Source of the DNA: an uncultured Collinsella sp.
Lineage (GTDB): Bacteria; Actinomycetota; Coriobacteriia; Coriobacteriales; Coriobacteriaceae
Direction: 5' to 3'
DNA length: 52,188 nucleotides
Assembly (NCBI GenBank): GCA_900540095.1
Contig: UQEO01000002.1
Span: 1-52,188, forward strand
Numbering within the stretch: the stretch's first letter is position 1; every line of letters starts with the position of its first letter. Positions 15,629-23,942 of the stretch are shown piece by piece. Both the position numbers and the translations under genes were made by a program. Under the pieces are notes generated by a model, which saw only the letters and a list, made by a program, of their open reading frames with translations, did no database searches and had not been told where the DNA came from.

Positions 15629-16519
15629 ATGACAAACCACCACGCTGAAGACGGCGATAAGAAAAGCATTCTGGATGCCCGCATTGAGCGAGCATATGCA
15701 AACGAATATGACGCCGCCTTTGCCGCCGCGACCATAAAGAACTACGCGTCGCTACCGCTCGCGACGATCTTGGCCGACCACCCTCAACTGCTGAAGCGCT
15801 GCACAAAGATCATGGGCGACCCCGACATTCGCAAGCTGACAGACCCCTATGCCCCAAAACGCGACAACGATTCGTACGTTCTTACCGTAGGCTGCCTAGC
15901 CCATATGCTTACGGCGCTCGACACGAAACTCAAGCTCGAATGGGAACCCGACGAGCGTCATGAACTCGAAAGTAAGCGGAACACCCTGCGCACCGCACTG
16001 TTCCTTCCGTTGGACGGCCTCAAGCGCTGCAACGTCGAGCTCAATACACAGGCGCGGCAAAAGCCCGGGACCACGGGGCAGAAAACTCCAAGACCCCATG
16101 CGGCCATCGTCGACCGCAACCGATATAACCGCATGACCGCGCACTTTTCCGCCGAGGGAGCAGCCATAAGGACGCTGATCGACCTGCTGTGCCTTCTGAG
16201 CATCAACGAGCTATTTGAGGGCTATCTCGCCCTTGTTCCCGCGACGGCACCCAAGTCGGTAGCAAAGATCATCGAAACCTGCAGACGCCAGTTTGAGCGC
16301 CATCGCAATGGCAGCGAGATGAACGCCAGCATCGCGCAGTACTACGCGGCTCATTACAAAAATGACGGATGTGCCCCTGTCGAGCATCAGCTGCGGCTCG
16401 CCTACACCACGCCCGTCGCAACGCTCCATCGCTTTGGAGTCCTTGGCGCTTGCGAGCCGCACGAACAGGCAGCCTGCCCCACAACCGAGCTCGATCTCAG
16501 GCTCGGACGAACCCTGTAG
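15629..16519 (+). CDS. Unknown protein, first gene of clpP/VirD4-like operon
   Basis: I do not recognise this 296-residue protein. It is mostly helical, soluble and charged, with no signal peptide, membrane helix or obvious catalytic motif. A basic segment around residues 140-170 (KPGTTGQKTPRPHAAIVDRNRYNR) could contact nucleic acid. The start at 15629 follows TTGGAGAA; an in-frame extension upstream runs through the C/A-rich leader and has no ribosome binding site. A 63-nt spacer separates it from the ClpP-type gene with no terminator between, so they probably form one operon. It may be an adaptor or substrate-recognition factor for the protease or motor; this is inference from position only. 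Confidence 0.7.
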   Translation: MTNHHAEDGDKKSILDARIERAYANEYDAAFAAATIKNYASLPLATILADHPQLLKRCTKIMGDPDIRKLTDPYAPKRDNDSYVLTVGCLAHMLTALDTKLKLEWEPDERHELESKRNTLRTALFLPLDGLKRCNVELNTQARQKPGTTGQKTPRPHAAIVDRNRYNRMTAHFSAEGAAIRTLIDLLCLLSINELFEGYLALVPATAPKSVAKIIETCRRQFERHRNGSEMNASIAQYYAAHYKNDGCAPVEHQLRLAYTTPVATLHRFGVLGACEPHEQAACPTTELDLRLGRTL

Positions 16520-16582
16520 CCCGCCAGCCCCTCCGCGGGCAACAATCCTATTCCACAACACAACCAACAGAAAGGAGTCCTC

Positions 16583-17200
16583 ATGGACACCAATCATTCC
16601 CCCATCATCAGCCCCCTCACCATGCGTGAATCCGCCCGAGGTATCACGCTCACCAGCATTTACGATGAGATGCTCGCCCGTCGCGAGCTCTCCGTCATGG
16701 GAAACATCGAAACCCCGATGGCCCACGACCTATGCCAGCAGATTCGTCTGCTCGATGCCACCGACCCCAGCCGCCCCATCACCATATTTGTCGCCAGCGC
16801 CGGCGGAAGCGTGCGATCGGGTCTTGCGATCTATGACGCCATGCGCCTCGCATCGTGCCCCATCCGCACCGTCTGCCTGGAATTCGCCGCGTCCATGGGC
16901 GCCGTGATCTTTATGGGCGGTGACGATCGCCGTATGGCGCCCCATGCAGAGCTCATGATTCATGACCCGCTGATCCCCCAGGGGGCAGGCGGCTCGGCAC
17001 TTGCGTTGCAGGAAACCAGCCGGCGTCTCATGCAGACCCGCAAGACCCTCACGCAAATCCTCTCGGACCGCAGCGGCCTCACGCCCAAGCGCATCCAGTC
17101 CCTCACTGCAAAAGACACCTACCTTTCGGCCGAGCGCGCCGTCGAGCTCGGCTTTGCCCACGAAATTCTCTCGACCACCAAGGAGGTCGCCCATGTCTAA
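16583..17200 (+). CDS. ClpP-type serine peptidase
   Basis: This 205-residue ClpP-fold peptidase has a complete catalytic triad: Ser104 in FAASMGAV, His127 in MIHDPL and Asp178 in TAKDTYLSAE. The oxyanion-region VASAGGSVRSGLAIYDAM motif is conserved (canonical SPGGSV). Its divergence suggests a paralogue rather than the housekeeping ClpP. The N-terminus lacks the typical short hydrophobic axial-loop sequence and is longer. AAAGGAG precedes the start. The stop codon overlaps the next gene by 8 nt, coupling it to a VirD4/TraG-like ATPase instead of ClpX or ClpC. It may be a free peptidase, a phage-type maturation protease relative, or partner of that motor. Confidence 0.85.
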   Translation: MDTNHSPIISPLTMRESARGITLTSIYDEMLARRELSVMGNIETPMAHDLCQQIRLLDATDPSRPITIFVASAGGSVRSGLAIYDAMRLASCPIRTVCLEFAASMGAVIFMGGDDRRMAPHAELMIHDPLIPQGAGGSALALQETSRRLMQTRKTLTQILSDRSGLTPKRIQSLTAKDTYLSAERAVELGFAHEILSTTKEVAHV

Positions 17201-18497
17201 CCTCGCCAGCCGCCTCGCCGCATCTGAGTCCGCATCGTCCACCATCCTCGCCAAGGATCGAACGCTCTCCTGCGACACCCGCCAAACGGGACTCAACAAC
17301 AACGCACTTGTGATCGGCCCCTCGGGAGCCGGCAAGACCCGAAACGTCCTCAAGCCCAACCTGCTGCAAATGAACGCAAGCTACATCGTGCTCGACACCA
17401 AAGGCACGCTCTGTCGCGAAGTGGGACCCGTGCTGGCAGCCCACGGTTACCGCGTGCAATGCCTCAACTTCGCCGACCTCAACACCGTCCCGGCCCTTGC
17501 GCCCGGCATCGAGCGCTGCGGCTACAACCCCCTGAGGCACATTCGCCGCAAGGCGGACGGCAGGCCCAACCAGCAGGACATCCTCTCGGTGGCAAAGGCC
17601 ATCTGCCCCATCGAGGACAACAACCAGCCTTTTTGGGATCATGCGGCGGCAAACCTGCTGTCGTGTCTTATCGCCTACGTCACCGAACAGCTACCCGCCG
17701 ACGAGCAGACGATCAGCTCGGTCATCAAGCTGATCGAGCACCTGCAGGACGGTGCCACGGGTCGATTGTTTGACGACCTGATCACGACCGACCCCCAAAG
17801 CTATGCCCTCTCGCTATGGCGGCGCTACGCCATTACGCAAAATGCCGAGCGCATGCACGCGAGCATCGTCGGCATCCTTGCCGAAAAGGTCATGTGTCTG
17901 GGATTCGACGGTGCGGCACAGCTCTATCGTGAGTGCCATCAGGTGAACTTCGCTTCCATGGGACACACCCCCTGCGTCCTGTTTGTAACCGTGAGCGATA
18001 TTGACCGCAATCTCGATCCGCTGACCGGCCTCTTTATTTCGCAGGCGTTTATGGGCCTCATTCGTGAGGCCGATAGGCAGCCCGACGGCAGCCTGCCCGT
18101 GCCCGTGCGCTTTATGCTCGATGACTTCGCAAATCTGCAGATCCCCCAGATCGACAACGTGCTCTCGATTATCCGAAGCCGCAACATCTGGGCAACGCTG
18201 CTGCTGCAGTCGACCAACCAGCTCGATGCGCTCTATGGCGAGGCACGCGCACGCTCCATCATGGGCAACTGCGACACGCATCTGGTGCTGGCGTTCCAGG
18301 ATCCCGAGAGTGCCCGGGTGTTTTCCGACCGCGCCGACGCGCTGCCCAGCACGCTCATGGCGACGCCGATCGATCGCTCGTGGCTCTTTGTGCGCGGTCG
18401 CACTCCCGAACAGGTCGAGCGCTTTAGGCTCGAAGACCATCCGCTCTACGGGGAGCTGCCCGAGGCGCAGCGAGACCATGCGGAGGCCGAGATCTAG
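17193..18497 (+). CDS. VirD4/TraG-like coupling ATPase lacking membrane anchor
   Basis: The product is 434 residues. The segment TGLNNNALVIGPSGAGKTR is typical of VirD4/TraG coupling proteins of Gram-positive conjugative elements: Walker A GPSGAGKT (42-49), Walker B FMLDD (307-311) followed by FANLQIPQI, then LLLQSTNQLDALYG. The usual N-terminal transmembrane region (about 100-200 residues) is absent; the protein begins only about 40 residues before Walker A. The start at 17193 has AAGGAGG at ideal distance and overlaps the clpP-type gene. No relaxase, VirB4 or integrase lies nearby. A tripeptide LGF (236-238) matches the ClpP-docking pattern of Clp unfoldases but may be chance. Confidence 0.85.
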   Translation: MSNLASRLAASESASSTILAKDRTLSCDTRQTGLNNNALVIGPSGAGKTRNVLKPNLLQMNASYIVLDTKGTLCREVGPVLAAHGYRVQCLNFADLNTVPALAPGIERCGYNPLRHIRRKADGRPNQQDILSVAKAICPIEDNNQPFWDHAAANLLSCLIAYVTEQLPADEQTISSVIKLIEHLQDGATGRLFDDLITTDPQSYALSLWRRYAITQNAERMHASIVGILAEKVMCLGFDGAAQLYRECHQVNFASMGHTPCVLFVTVSDIDRNLDPLTGLFISQAFMGLIREADRQPDGSLPVPVRFMLDDFANLQIPQIDNVLSIIRSRNIWATLLLQSTNQLDALYGEARARSIMGNCDTHLVLAFQDPESARVFSDRADALPSTLMATPIDRSWLFVRGRTPEQVERFRLEDHPLYGELPEAQRDHAEAEI

Positions 18498-18575
18498 GCG
18501 CAGGGTTCTCGCGGCGCGCGGCGCCCCAGCGATGTTCCACAAAGGCCGTGCGCCCCGGGACTACGGCAAAGCAAA

Positions 18576-18605
18576 GGGGCCCGCATCCGATAGGATACGG
18601 GCCCC
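18576..18605 (-). terminator. Terminator downstream of pgi
   Basis: GGGGCCCG-c-ATCC-GATA-GGAT-a-CGGGCCCC forms a stem of 12 pairs with one mismatch. On the minus strand it is followed by TTTGCTTTG. It probably ends the pgi transcript and may also serve the convergent VirD4-like operon. Confidence 0.8.
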
Positions 18606-18638
18606 TGACTATAAGGCGCGATGCGTTAACAGCAGCGA

Positions 18639-20333
18639 CTACTTGCGATGCGCGCGATAGAACTCGATGAGCGCCTGGGTCGAAGCGTCCTGCTCGGCCT
18701 TGGCGGCGTCATCGTGGAAGGCCGGGGTAATCTGCTTGGCAAGCTGCTTGCCCCGCTCGACGCCCCCCTGGGCGTAGGAGTCGATGCCCCAGACCGTGCC
18801 CTCGACAAACGTGATGTGCTCGTACAGGGCGATGAGCTCGCCGAGTGCGAACGGGGTCAGCGTGTCGCCGAAGATCGAGGTCGTCGGGCGATTGCCCTCA
18901 AAGCAACGGGCCGGGACGATCTGCTCGGGCGTGCCCTCGGCACGAACCTCATCGGCCGTCTTACCAAAGGCGAGCGCCTTGGTCTGGGCCAGGAAGTTGC
19001 CCAGGAACAGCTCGTGGACATCCTGGCCGCCGTCGGTCGCAGGGTTGGCGGTATTGGCGAAGGCGATGAAGTCGGCCGGAACCACCACAGTGCCCTGGTG
19101 CAGCAGCTGGTAGAAGGCATGCTGGCCGTTGGTGCCGGGCTCGCCCCAGAAAATCTCGCCGGTATCGGAGGTCACAGCGCTGCCGTCCCAGCGGACGTGC
19201 TTGCCGTTGGACTCCATGGTGAGCTGCTGCAGGTAGGCCGGGAAGCGGTGCAGATACTGGCAGTACGGAAGCACGGCGTGGCTCTTGGAGCCGAAGAAGT
19301 TGACGTACCAGACGTTGAGCAGGCCCATCAGCGCGACGGCGTTGTTCTCGAGCGGCGTGTTGCAGAAGTACTCGTCGATGGCGTGGAAGCCCTCGAGGAA
19401 CTGCTGGAAGCGCTCGGGGCCGAGCACGACAATCAGCGACAGGCCCACGGCGGAGTCGACGGAGTAACGGCCGCCGACCCAGTTCCAGAAGCCGAAGGCG
19501 TTGGCGGGGTCGATACCAAAGGCCTCAACCTTCTCGAGTGCGGTGGAAACGGCGACGAAGTGCTTTGCCACGGCCTCGGCGTTCTGCTCATCGGAGCCAT
19601 CGATGGCACCCTGAGCCTTGAGCTGCTCGAGCATCCAGGTCTTGACCTCGCGGGCGTTGGTGAGGGTCTCGAGCGTGGTGAAAGTCTTGGAGACGATGAT
19701 CACGAGCGTGGTCTCAGGATCGAGGCCTTTGAGCTTCTCGGCCTGATCGTTGGGGTCGATGTTGGAGATGTAGCGGCAGTCGATACCGGCGTCGGCGTAG
19801 GGACGCAGGGCCTCGTAGGCCATGACCGGGCCCAGATCGGAGCCACCGATGCCGATGGACACCAGGTGCTCGATCTTCTTGCCGGTAACGCCCTTCCACT
19901 CACCGGAGCGCACGCGCTCGGCGAAGGCATACATGCGGTCGAGGACCTCGTGCACGTCGGCGACGACATCCTGGCCGTCAACGATGAGCTGGCCCTTCTC
20001 GCTTGCCGGACGGCGAAGCGCGGTGTGCAGAACAGCGCGGTCCTCGGTGGTGTTGATGTGCTCGCCGGAGAACATGGCGTCGCGGCGCTCCTCGAGCTTC
20101 ACCTCGCGGGCAAGATCGCACAGCAGCTTGACGGTCTCATCGGTCACCAGGTTCTTGGACAGGTCAAAGTGCAGGTCACCAGCGTCAAAGCTCAGCTTGT
20201 TCACACGCTCGGGATCGGCAGCGAACCAGGCCTTGAGGTCGATGCCCTCGGCCTCGAGCTTCTCCTGATGGGCCTCGAGCGCCTTCCAAGCGGCGGTCGA
20301 CGTAGCGTCGATAGGTGCGGCAACAGTTGCCAT
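18639..20333 (-). CDS. pgi: Glucose-6-phosphate isomerase
   Basis: This 564-residue phosphoglucose isomerase interconverts glucose 6-phosphate and fructose 6-phosphate in glycolysis. Its motifs include IGIGGSDLGPVMAYEAL, VSKTFTTLET, FGFWNWVGGRYS and the PGI signature GEPGTNGQHAFYQL with LHQGT. The catalytic His/Glu/Lys regions (FEGNRPTT, GVERGKQLAKQI) are intact. The length matches the long PGI form. The start at 20333 has GAGGAGG. It is well placed to metabolise glucose 6-phosphate released by the FrlB-like deglycase, though that operon is 10 kb away. Confidence 0.96.
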   Translation of the reverse strand: MATVAAPIDATSTAAWKALEAHQEKLEAEGIDLKAWFAADPERVNKLSFDAGDLHFDLSKNLVTDETVKLLCDLAREVKLEERRDAMFSGEHINTTEDRAVLHTALRRPASEKGQLIVDGQDVVADVHEVLDRMYAFAERVRSGEWKGVTGKKIEHLVSIGIGGSDLGPVMAYEALRPYADAGIDCRYISNIDPNDQAEKLKGLDPETTLVIIVSKTFTTLETLTNAREVKTWMLEQLKAQGAIDGSDEQNAEAVAKHFVAVSTALEKVEAFGIDPANAFGFWNWVGGRYSVDSAVGLSLIVVLGPERFQQFLEGFHAIDEYFCNTPLENNAVALMGLLNVWYVNFFGSKSHAVLPYCQYLHRFPAYLQQLTMESNGKHVRWDGSAVTSDTGEIFWGEPGTNGQHAFYQLLHQGTVVVPADFIAFANTANPATDGGQDVHELFLGNFLAQTKALAFGKTADEVRAEGTPEQIVPARCFEGNRPTTSIFGDTLTPFALGELIALYEHITFVEGTVWGIDSYAQGGVERGKQLAKQITPAFHDDAAKAEQDASTQALIEFYRAHRK

Positions 20334-20455
20334 AAAGTCCTCCTCAGCATACGGGCGCATACCTCCATGCGCCCGGATAATCAGATGCCCCTATTCTAGC
20401 GCAGGTCAAGACTACAATCAGCGAGCGTTGCCAATCCGCCCCCAAACGGCGACCC

Positions 20456-20530
20456 GCCAAAAAGGGACAGGTTTATTTTGGCAGGTCAAACGCTTTACCT
20501 ACCATAATTAACCTGTCCCTTCCTGGCAGG
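20456..20530. repeat. REPIN-like pair of inverted REP sequences
   Basis: The left arm (20456-20486) begins GCCAAAAAGGGACAGGTTT. The right arm, on the other strand (about 20496-20526), begins GCCAGGAAGGGACAGGTTA. The arms agree at 26 of 31 positions in inverted orientation. The core AGGGACAGGTTTATTTTGG resembles REP sequences mobilised by RAYT (REP-associated tyrosine) transposases. It lies in the pgi/20533 spacer. A related single copy is at about 21885-21921. Confidence 0.7.
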
Positions 20531-20532
20531 TA

Positions 20533-21108
20533 CTAGGCCGCGGCGCAGACGCTACCGAGCAACTCTCGCAGAGGAGACCCAATGCCCTCAAGCAGTTCGG
20601 GAGCGATAATGGCAAAAACGGGAACCTCGCCGGCTCCCACGACGGCAGGCACTTTGCCCTCCGAGACAATACATCCATAAGGGACAAAACCGTCTTCGCC
20701 GGCATCGAGCACCGCCATTCGACGCGCGAGTTCGCGCGCAAAGCCGGCAGTATCGGCATCGCCAATCGCCAGGACAAAGTCCACGCCTTCGTCGGTCACC
20801 AGGGCCACGGCTTCGTCGATCAGCTCGTCTCCCCCGTCGCTCTCAACCGAGTCGCAGCGAAAAAGCACGCGTTCGAGCAGGGCGCGATCAAGCGAGCCGA
20901 GTGCCGCCGAGACAAGCTCATCGCGCGTATGCTTGTCGCCGCCCAGCACGACCAGCGCCTTGGTGCCACCGTAGTGAGCGACCAATCGCCCGCACCAGCG
21001 AGCCACGTCTCCATCCGCAACAAGGCGCGTCGGCATACCAAACCCATAGTTGACCATTGTCCCCACAACCCTTCCGTGCTTTATGGTGGTATCGATCGTT
21101 AGGCTCAT
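20533..21108 (-). CDS. Truncated iron-containing alcohol dehydrogenase-like protein
   Basis: This 191-residue protein resembles only the N-terminal Rossmann-like domain of group III (iron-dependent) alcohol dehydrogenases. MVNYGFGMPTRLVADGD matches the beta-hairpin entry (FGxGxR/TRL), and LAIGDADTAGFARELAR occupies the position of the GGGSxxDxAK nucleotide loop. The C-terminal helical domain with the metal-binding Asp/His ligands is missing, so dehydrogenase activity is not expected. The frame is clean and starts with ATG, which suggests a maintained short protein more than decay. It ends 2 nt from the REPIN-like element. Confidence 0.55.
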   Translation of the reverse strand: MSLTIDTTIKHGRVVGTMVNYGFGMPTRLVADGDVARWCGRLVAHYGGTKALVVLGGDKHTRDELVSAALGSLDRALLERVLFRCDSVESDGGDELIDEAVALVTDEGVDFVLAIGDADTAGFARELARRMAVLDAGEDGFVPYGCIVSEGKVPAVVGAGEVPVFAIIAPELLEGIGSPLRELLGSVCAAA

Positions 21109-21198
21109 GCTACGAAGCGAGCTTTTCCGAGCTGTTTCGCGCTCTTTAGGGCTGCGTTAAAATCAGATTCGATCCGACATGGCGTCCAGTTGCGACAA

Positions 21199-21822
21199 TT
21201 AGGCGGTCAAAATCCAAGGGCCAAGACGCACGAACAGGATGAGCCAGACAAAAGACAGGCAAAACCCGCCCAGCACATCCGAAACGTAGTGCACGCCCAG
21301 ATAGACACGGCTGACACCCACCGCAAGGATGACGCACGCAAGTGCAACCTCGATGGCGGCGCCGAACGGAAGGCCACACACGCCACACCGCACCAACCAT
21401 ATGCCATAGCCATAAAACGCCATGGCCGCCATCGAGTGGCCCGAGGGGAAGCTCAGCCCCGGTGCCTCGACAAGCCGAAATCCCTGTGGACGAGGTCGAC
21501 GCACAAGTACCTTTAACAGCTGGTCGATTGCGCTGATAGCACCGACATTGAAGGCGGCCCAGACAACATGGGCCCAATTGGGCGCCCACAGCATCGCCGC
21601 GGCTAGCACACCGACGACAAACGGCAGCGACGCCAAACTCGAGGCGGCTTTCATCGCGGCCGTCAACACCGGCGACCGAAGCCTCTCGACAAGCAGCAAG
21701 TATCCCACCTCATCGATTCTTATAGCCCGTCCTTTGAGGACCTTGATCAGCAGGTAAACAAAGATCGCAAGGCACAGCACGAACAGTATCAAAAGTGCAA
21801 GATCACCCATACCTATGGTCAT
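21199..21822 (-). CDS. PAP2-family membrane phosphatase
   Basis: This 207-residue membrane protein carries the three phosphatidic-acid phosphatase signatures in order: KVLVRRPRP (KX6RP type), PSGHS, and SRVYLGVHYVSDVLGG. It has about five to six hydrophobic segments. Family members remove phosphate from phosphatidate, undecaprenyl pyrophosphate or phosphatidylglycerol phosphate at the outer membrane face. Undecaprenyl pyrophosphate recycling (BcrC/PgpB-like) is a reasonable expectation but not proven. It is monocistronic. Confidence 0.88.
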   Translation of the reverse strand: MTIGMGDLALLILFVLCLAIFVYLLIKVLKGRAIRIDEVGYLLLVERLRSPVLTAAMKAASSLASLPFVVGVLAAAMLWAPNWAHVVWAAFNVGAISAIDQLLKVLVRRPRPQGFRLVEAPGLSFPSGHSMAAMAFYGYGIWLVRCGVCGLPFGAAIEVALACVILAVGVSRVYLGVHYVSDVLGGFCLSFVWLILFVRLGPWILTA

Positions 21823-21884
21823 CCATACCCCCTCAGCGTATTTAACACATTAAGGCTACCGACCCACCGTAAGCACTCGGTAAA

Positions 21885-21921
21885 CCGACCAAAAAAACCT
21901 GTCCCTTTTTGGTAGGTTTTG
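21885..21921 (-). repeat. Single REP-like sequence
   Basis: On the minus strand ACCTACCAAAAAGGGACAGG followed by T7 GG shares the REP core found at 20456-20530. It lies between the PAP2 gene and the Y-family polymerase promoter. Confidence 0.6.
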
Positions 21922-21947
21922 ACGGTGTCCGGTCGAGCGGGTATTAT

Positions 21948-21977
21948 CGAACAGGTATTCGATAAGAACATGTGTTT
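21948..21977 (+). promoter_or_regulatory. Two LexA (SOS)-like boxes upstream of the polymerase operon
   Basis: CGAACAGGTATTCG (21948-21961) and GAACATGTGTTT (21966-21977) each match the Gram-positive/actinobacterial LexA pattern GAAC-N4-GTTC at seven of eight fixed positions. They lie 16-45 bp upstream of the start. Damage-inducible control fits the encoded error-prone polymerase. Confidence 0.55.
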
Positions 21978-21992
21978 GATGAAAGGGCACAG

Positions 21993-23498
21993 ATGGCGCA
22001 CGAGCAGCACACCTACATCTGTATCGACCTCAAGACGTTTTATGCCAGCGTCGAGTGCGTCGATCGTGGGCTCGATCCGCTCACCACCAACCTGGTCGTT
22101 GCCGACGAATCGCGCGGACGCACGACCATCTGTCTCGCTATCACGCAGGCCATGAAGGACCTAGGGATTCACAATCGCTGTCGCCTGTTCGAAATACCCG
22201 ATGGCATCGACTACATCAAGGCCGTACCGCGCATGCAGCACTACATGGAGGTGTCGGCGCAGATCTACGGTATCTACCTGAAATACGTCAGTCCGCAAGA
22301 CGTTCACGTCTACTCAATTGACGAGTGCTTTATCGACGTGACGCCCTATCTGGACCTCTATCACACCGATGCGGAAGGCTTCGCCTGCATACTGCGCGAC
22401 GAGGTCCTGGCGCGCACCGGCATCACGGCGACGGTCGGCATCGGCCCCAACCTATTCCAGGCCAAGGTTGCACTCGATATTACCGCCAAGCACGTGCCCA
22501 GCCGTATCGGCATACTCGACGACGAGACCTTTCGCAAGGAGATCTGGCCCCATCGCCCCATCACCGACATCTGGGGCATCGGCCCCGGCGTGGCGGCCCG
22601 TCTCGAGAAATACGGCGTCTACGACCTAATGGGCGTCGCCGCACTCGACGAGAACCTGCTCTACGACGAGCTCGGCGTCAATGCCGAATATCTTATCGAC
22701 CACGCCTTCGGGCGTGAGCCGACAACCATCGCCGATATCCAAGCTTATCGCCCACAAGCGACCTCGACCACCACGGGGCAGGTGCTCTCGAAGGGCTATG
22801 CCTACGAGCAGGCCTACACCGTCTTGCGCGAAATGGTCGATGCCGCCGTGCTGGATTTGATCGACAAGCACGTGGTGTGCAACAGCATCTCGCTCTTTGT
22901 GGGCTATGCAAGCGAGCACGCCGACATACGCCGGCTCAACGCCAGCGGCACGGCGCAGTATATAGACGGCTGCGGACATCTGCGCTCGAGCACTTCGGAC
23001 ATCGAGCCCGCAGCGACCGACGGCCCCGAGCTCGCGCACCGCGCACCGAAACCCGTCCAGCGAGATGACGAACGCCGACGTTTGGTGCGGGAGGCACAGG
23101 CGATTGACGGCATCTTTGTGGGCGAACACGGCGGCAAGCCGCGTGGTGGCTATGCCGCGCTCTTTGCGCACTCCAACGCCTCACGCAAGCTGCCCGAGAG
23201 CACTAATTCGTTTAAGAAGATCATGGGCTATTTCGATGACCTTTGGGCACAAACGGTCGACCCTAAGCGACCGGTCAAGCGTATCAATCTGGGCTTTGGC
23301 AATCTGGTACCCGAGGAATTTGCCACCATCGATCTGTTCAGCGACGTTAAGGCCGATGATCGCGAGCGCGACCTGGCACGCGCCATCTTGGCCGTGAAGG
23401 GCAAGTACGGCAAGAACGCGCTCGTCAAGGGATTAAGCTTTACCACCGGCGCCACCGCACGCGAACGCAACGATCAGGTAGGAGGACATCGTGCCTAA
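21993..23498 (+). CDS. Y-family translesion DNA polymerase (UmuC/UvrX-like)
   Basis: The product is a 501-residue Y-family polymerase. Palm-domain carboxylates are Asp12 in YICIDLKTFYASVE and Asp110-Glu111 in VYSIDECFIDVT. GIGPNLFQAKVALD and the helix-hairpin-helix-like DIWGIGPGVAARLEKYG follow, then a little-finger region interrupted by a charged insertion (about 335-380). It copies damaged templates with low fidelity. The start at 21993 follows GAAAGGG. It overlaps the YolD-like gene by 8 nt, the usual UvrX-YolD arrangement. SOS-like boxes lie just upstream. Confidence 0.9.
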   Translation: MAHEQHTYICIDLKTFYASVECVDRGLDPLTTNLVVADESRGRTTICLAITQAMKDLGIHNRCRLFEIPDGIDYIKAVPRMQHYMEVSAQIYGIYLKYVSPQDVHVYSIDECFIDVTPYLDLYHTDAEGFACILRDEVLARTGITATVGIGPNLFQAKVALDITAKHVPSRIGILDDETFRKEIWPHRPITDIWGIGPGVAARLEKYGVYDLMGVAALDENLLYDELGVNAEYLIDHAFGREPTTIADIQAYRPQATSTTTGQVLSKGYAYEQAYTVLREMVDAAVLDLIDKHVVCNSISLFVGYASEHADIRRLNASGTAQYIDGCGHLRSSTSDIEPAATDGPELAHRAPKPVQRDDERRRLVREAQAIDGIFVGEHGGKPRGGYAALFAHSNASRKLPESTNSFKKIMGYFDDLWAQTVDPKRPVKRINLGFGNLVPEEFATIDLFSDVKADDRERDLARAILAVKGKYGKNALVKGLSFTTGATARERNDQVGGHRA

Positions 23499-23916
23499 GT
23501 CCCAACAACAGCCGATGCGGCCACCGACGCCTTTTGAACGTCTAGCGGACCCCGAGGGAAGACGCCGATCCGCCGACCCCAGACTCACCGCCAACGGTGC
23601 CCTGCGTGCCAACCGCGCCGCACAGTTTATGCCCTTTGCCGCCCTCACGGGATACTACGAACTCGTGCGCAAGCAAGAGATCACCGTCGAACCAAAATGT
23701 GAGCTCACGGAAGAGAAAGCCCTCGAGCTTTCGCATAAGCTCGAGGGCCTCAAGCGTGGTGACCTGGTCCGCGTCACCTATTACGATACGTACGGCTATC
23801 GTAGCCGCACGGGCATCCTTGACGAGGTGCTCCCTGCCTTCAAGCTCCTCAAGCTCAAAGACATCGCCATCGACTTCGACGACATCCAAGACATCGAACT
23901 GCGCGGACGGGCCTAG
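23491..23916 (+). CDS. YolD-like family protein
   Basis: This 141-residue YolD-like protein has a disordered basic N-terminus, then RAAQFMPFAALTGYYELV, an Sm-like-fold core, and the RVTYYDTYGYRSRTG segment. YolD proteins are encoded next to Y-family polymerases of Firmicutes and Actinobacteria and are thought to assist or limit them, as UmuD does. GTG at 23491 is chosen because GTAGGAGG precedes it. It overlaps the polymerase gene, indicating coupled translation and joint SOS control. Confidence 0.85.
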   Translation: MPKSQQQPMRPPTPFERLADPEGRRRSADPRLTANGALRANRAAQFMPFAALTGYYELVRKQEITVEPKCELTEEKALELSHKLEGLKRGDLVRVTYYDTYGYRSRTGILDEVLPAFKLLKLKDIAIDFDDIQDIELRGRA

Positions 23917-23942
23917 CCAAGGAAGCGCATCCAGGGCGGCGC

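Noticed and set aside
15256..18497. Integrated conjugative element inferred from the VirD4-like gene
   Set aside because: No relaxase, VirB4, integrase, excisionase or attachment repeats were found, and the ATPase lacks its membrane domain.
18648..20399. 583-codon plus-strand frame opposite pgi
   Set aside because: Antisense shadow of a strongly conserved gene; no ribosome binding site and no recognisable motif.
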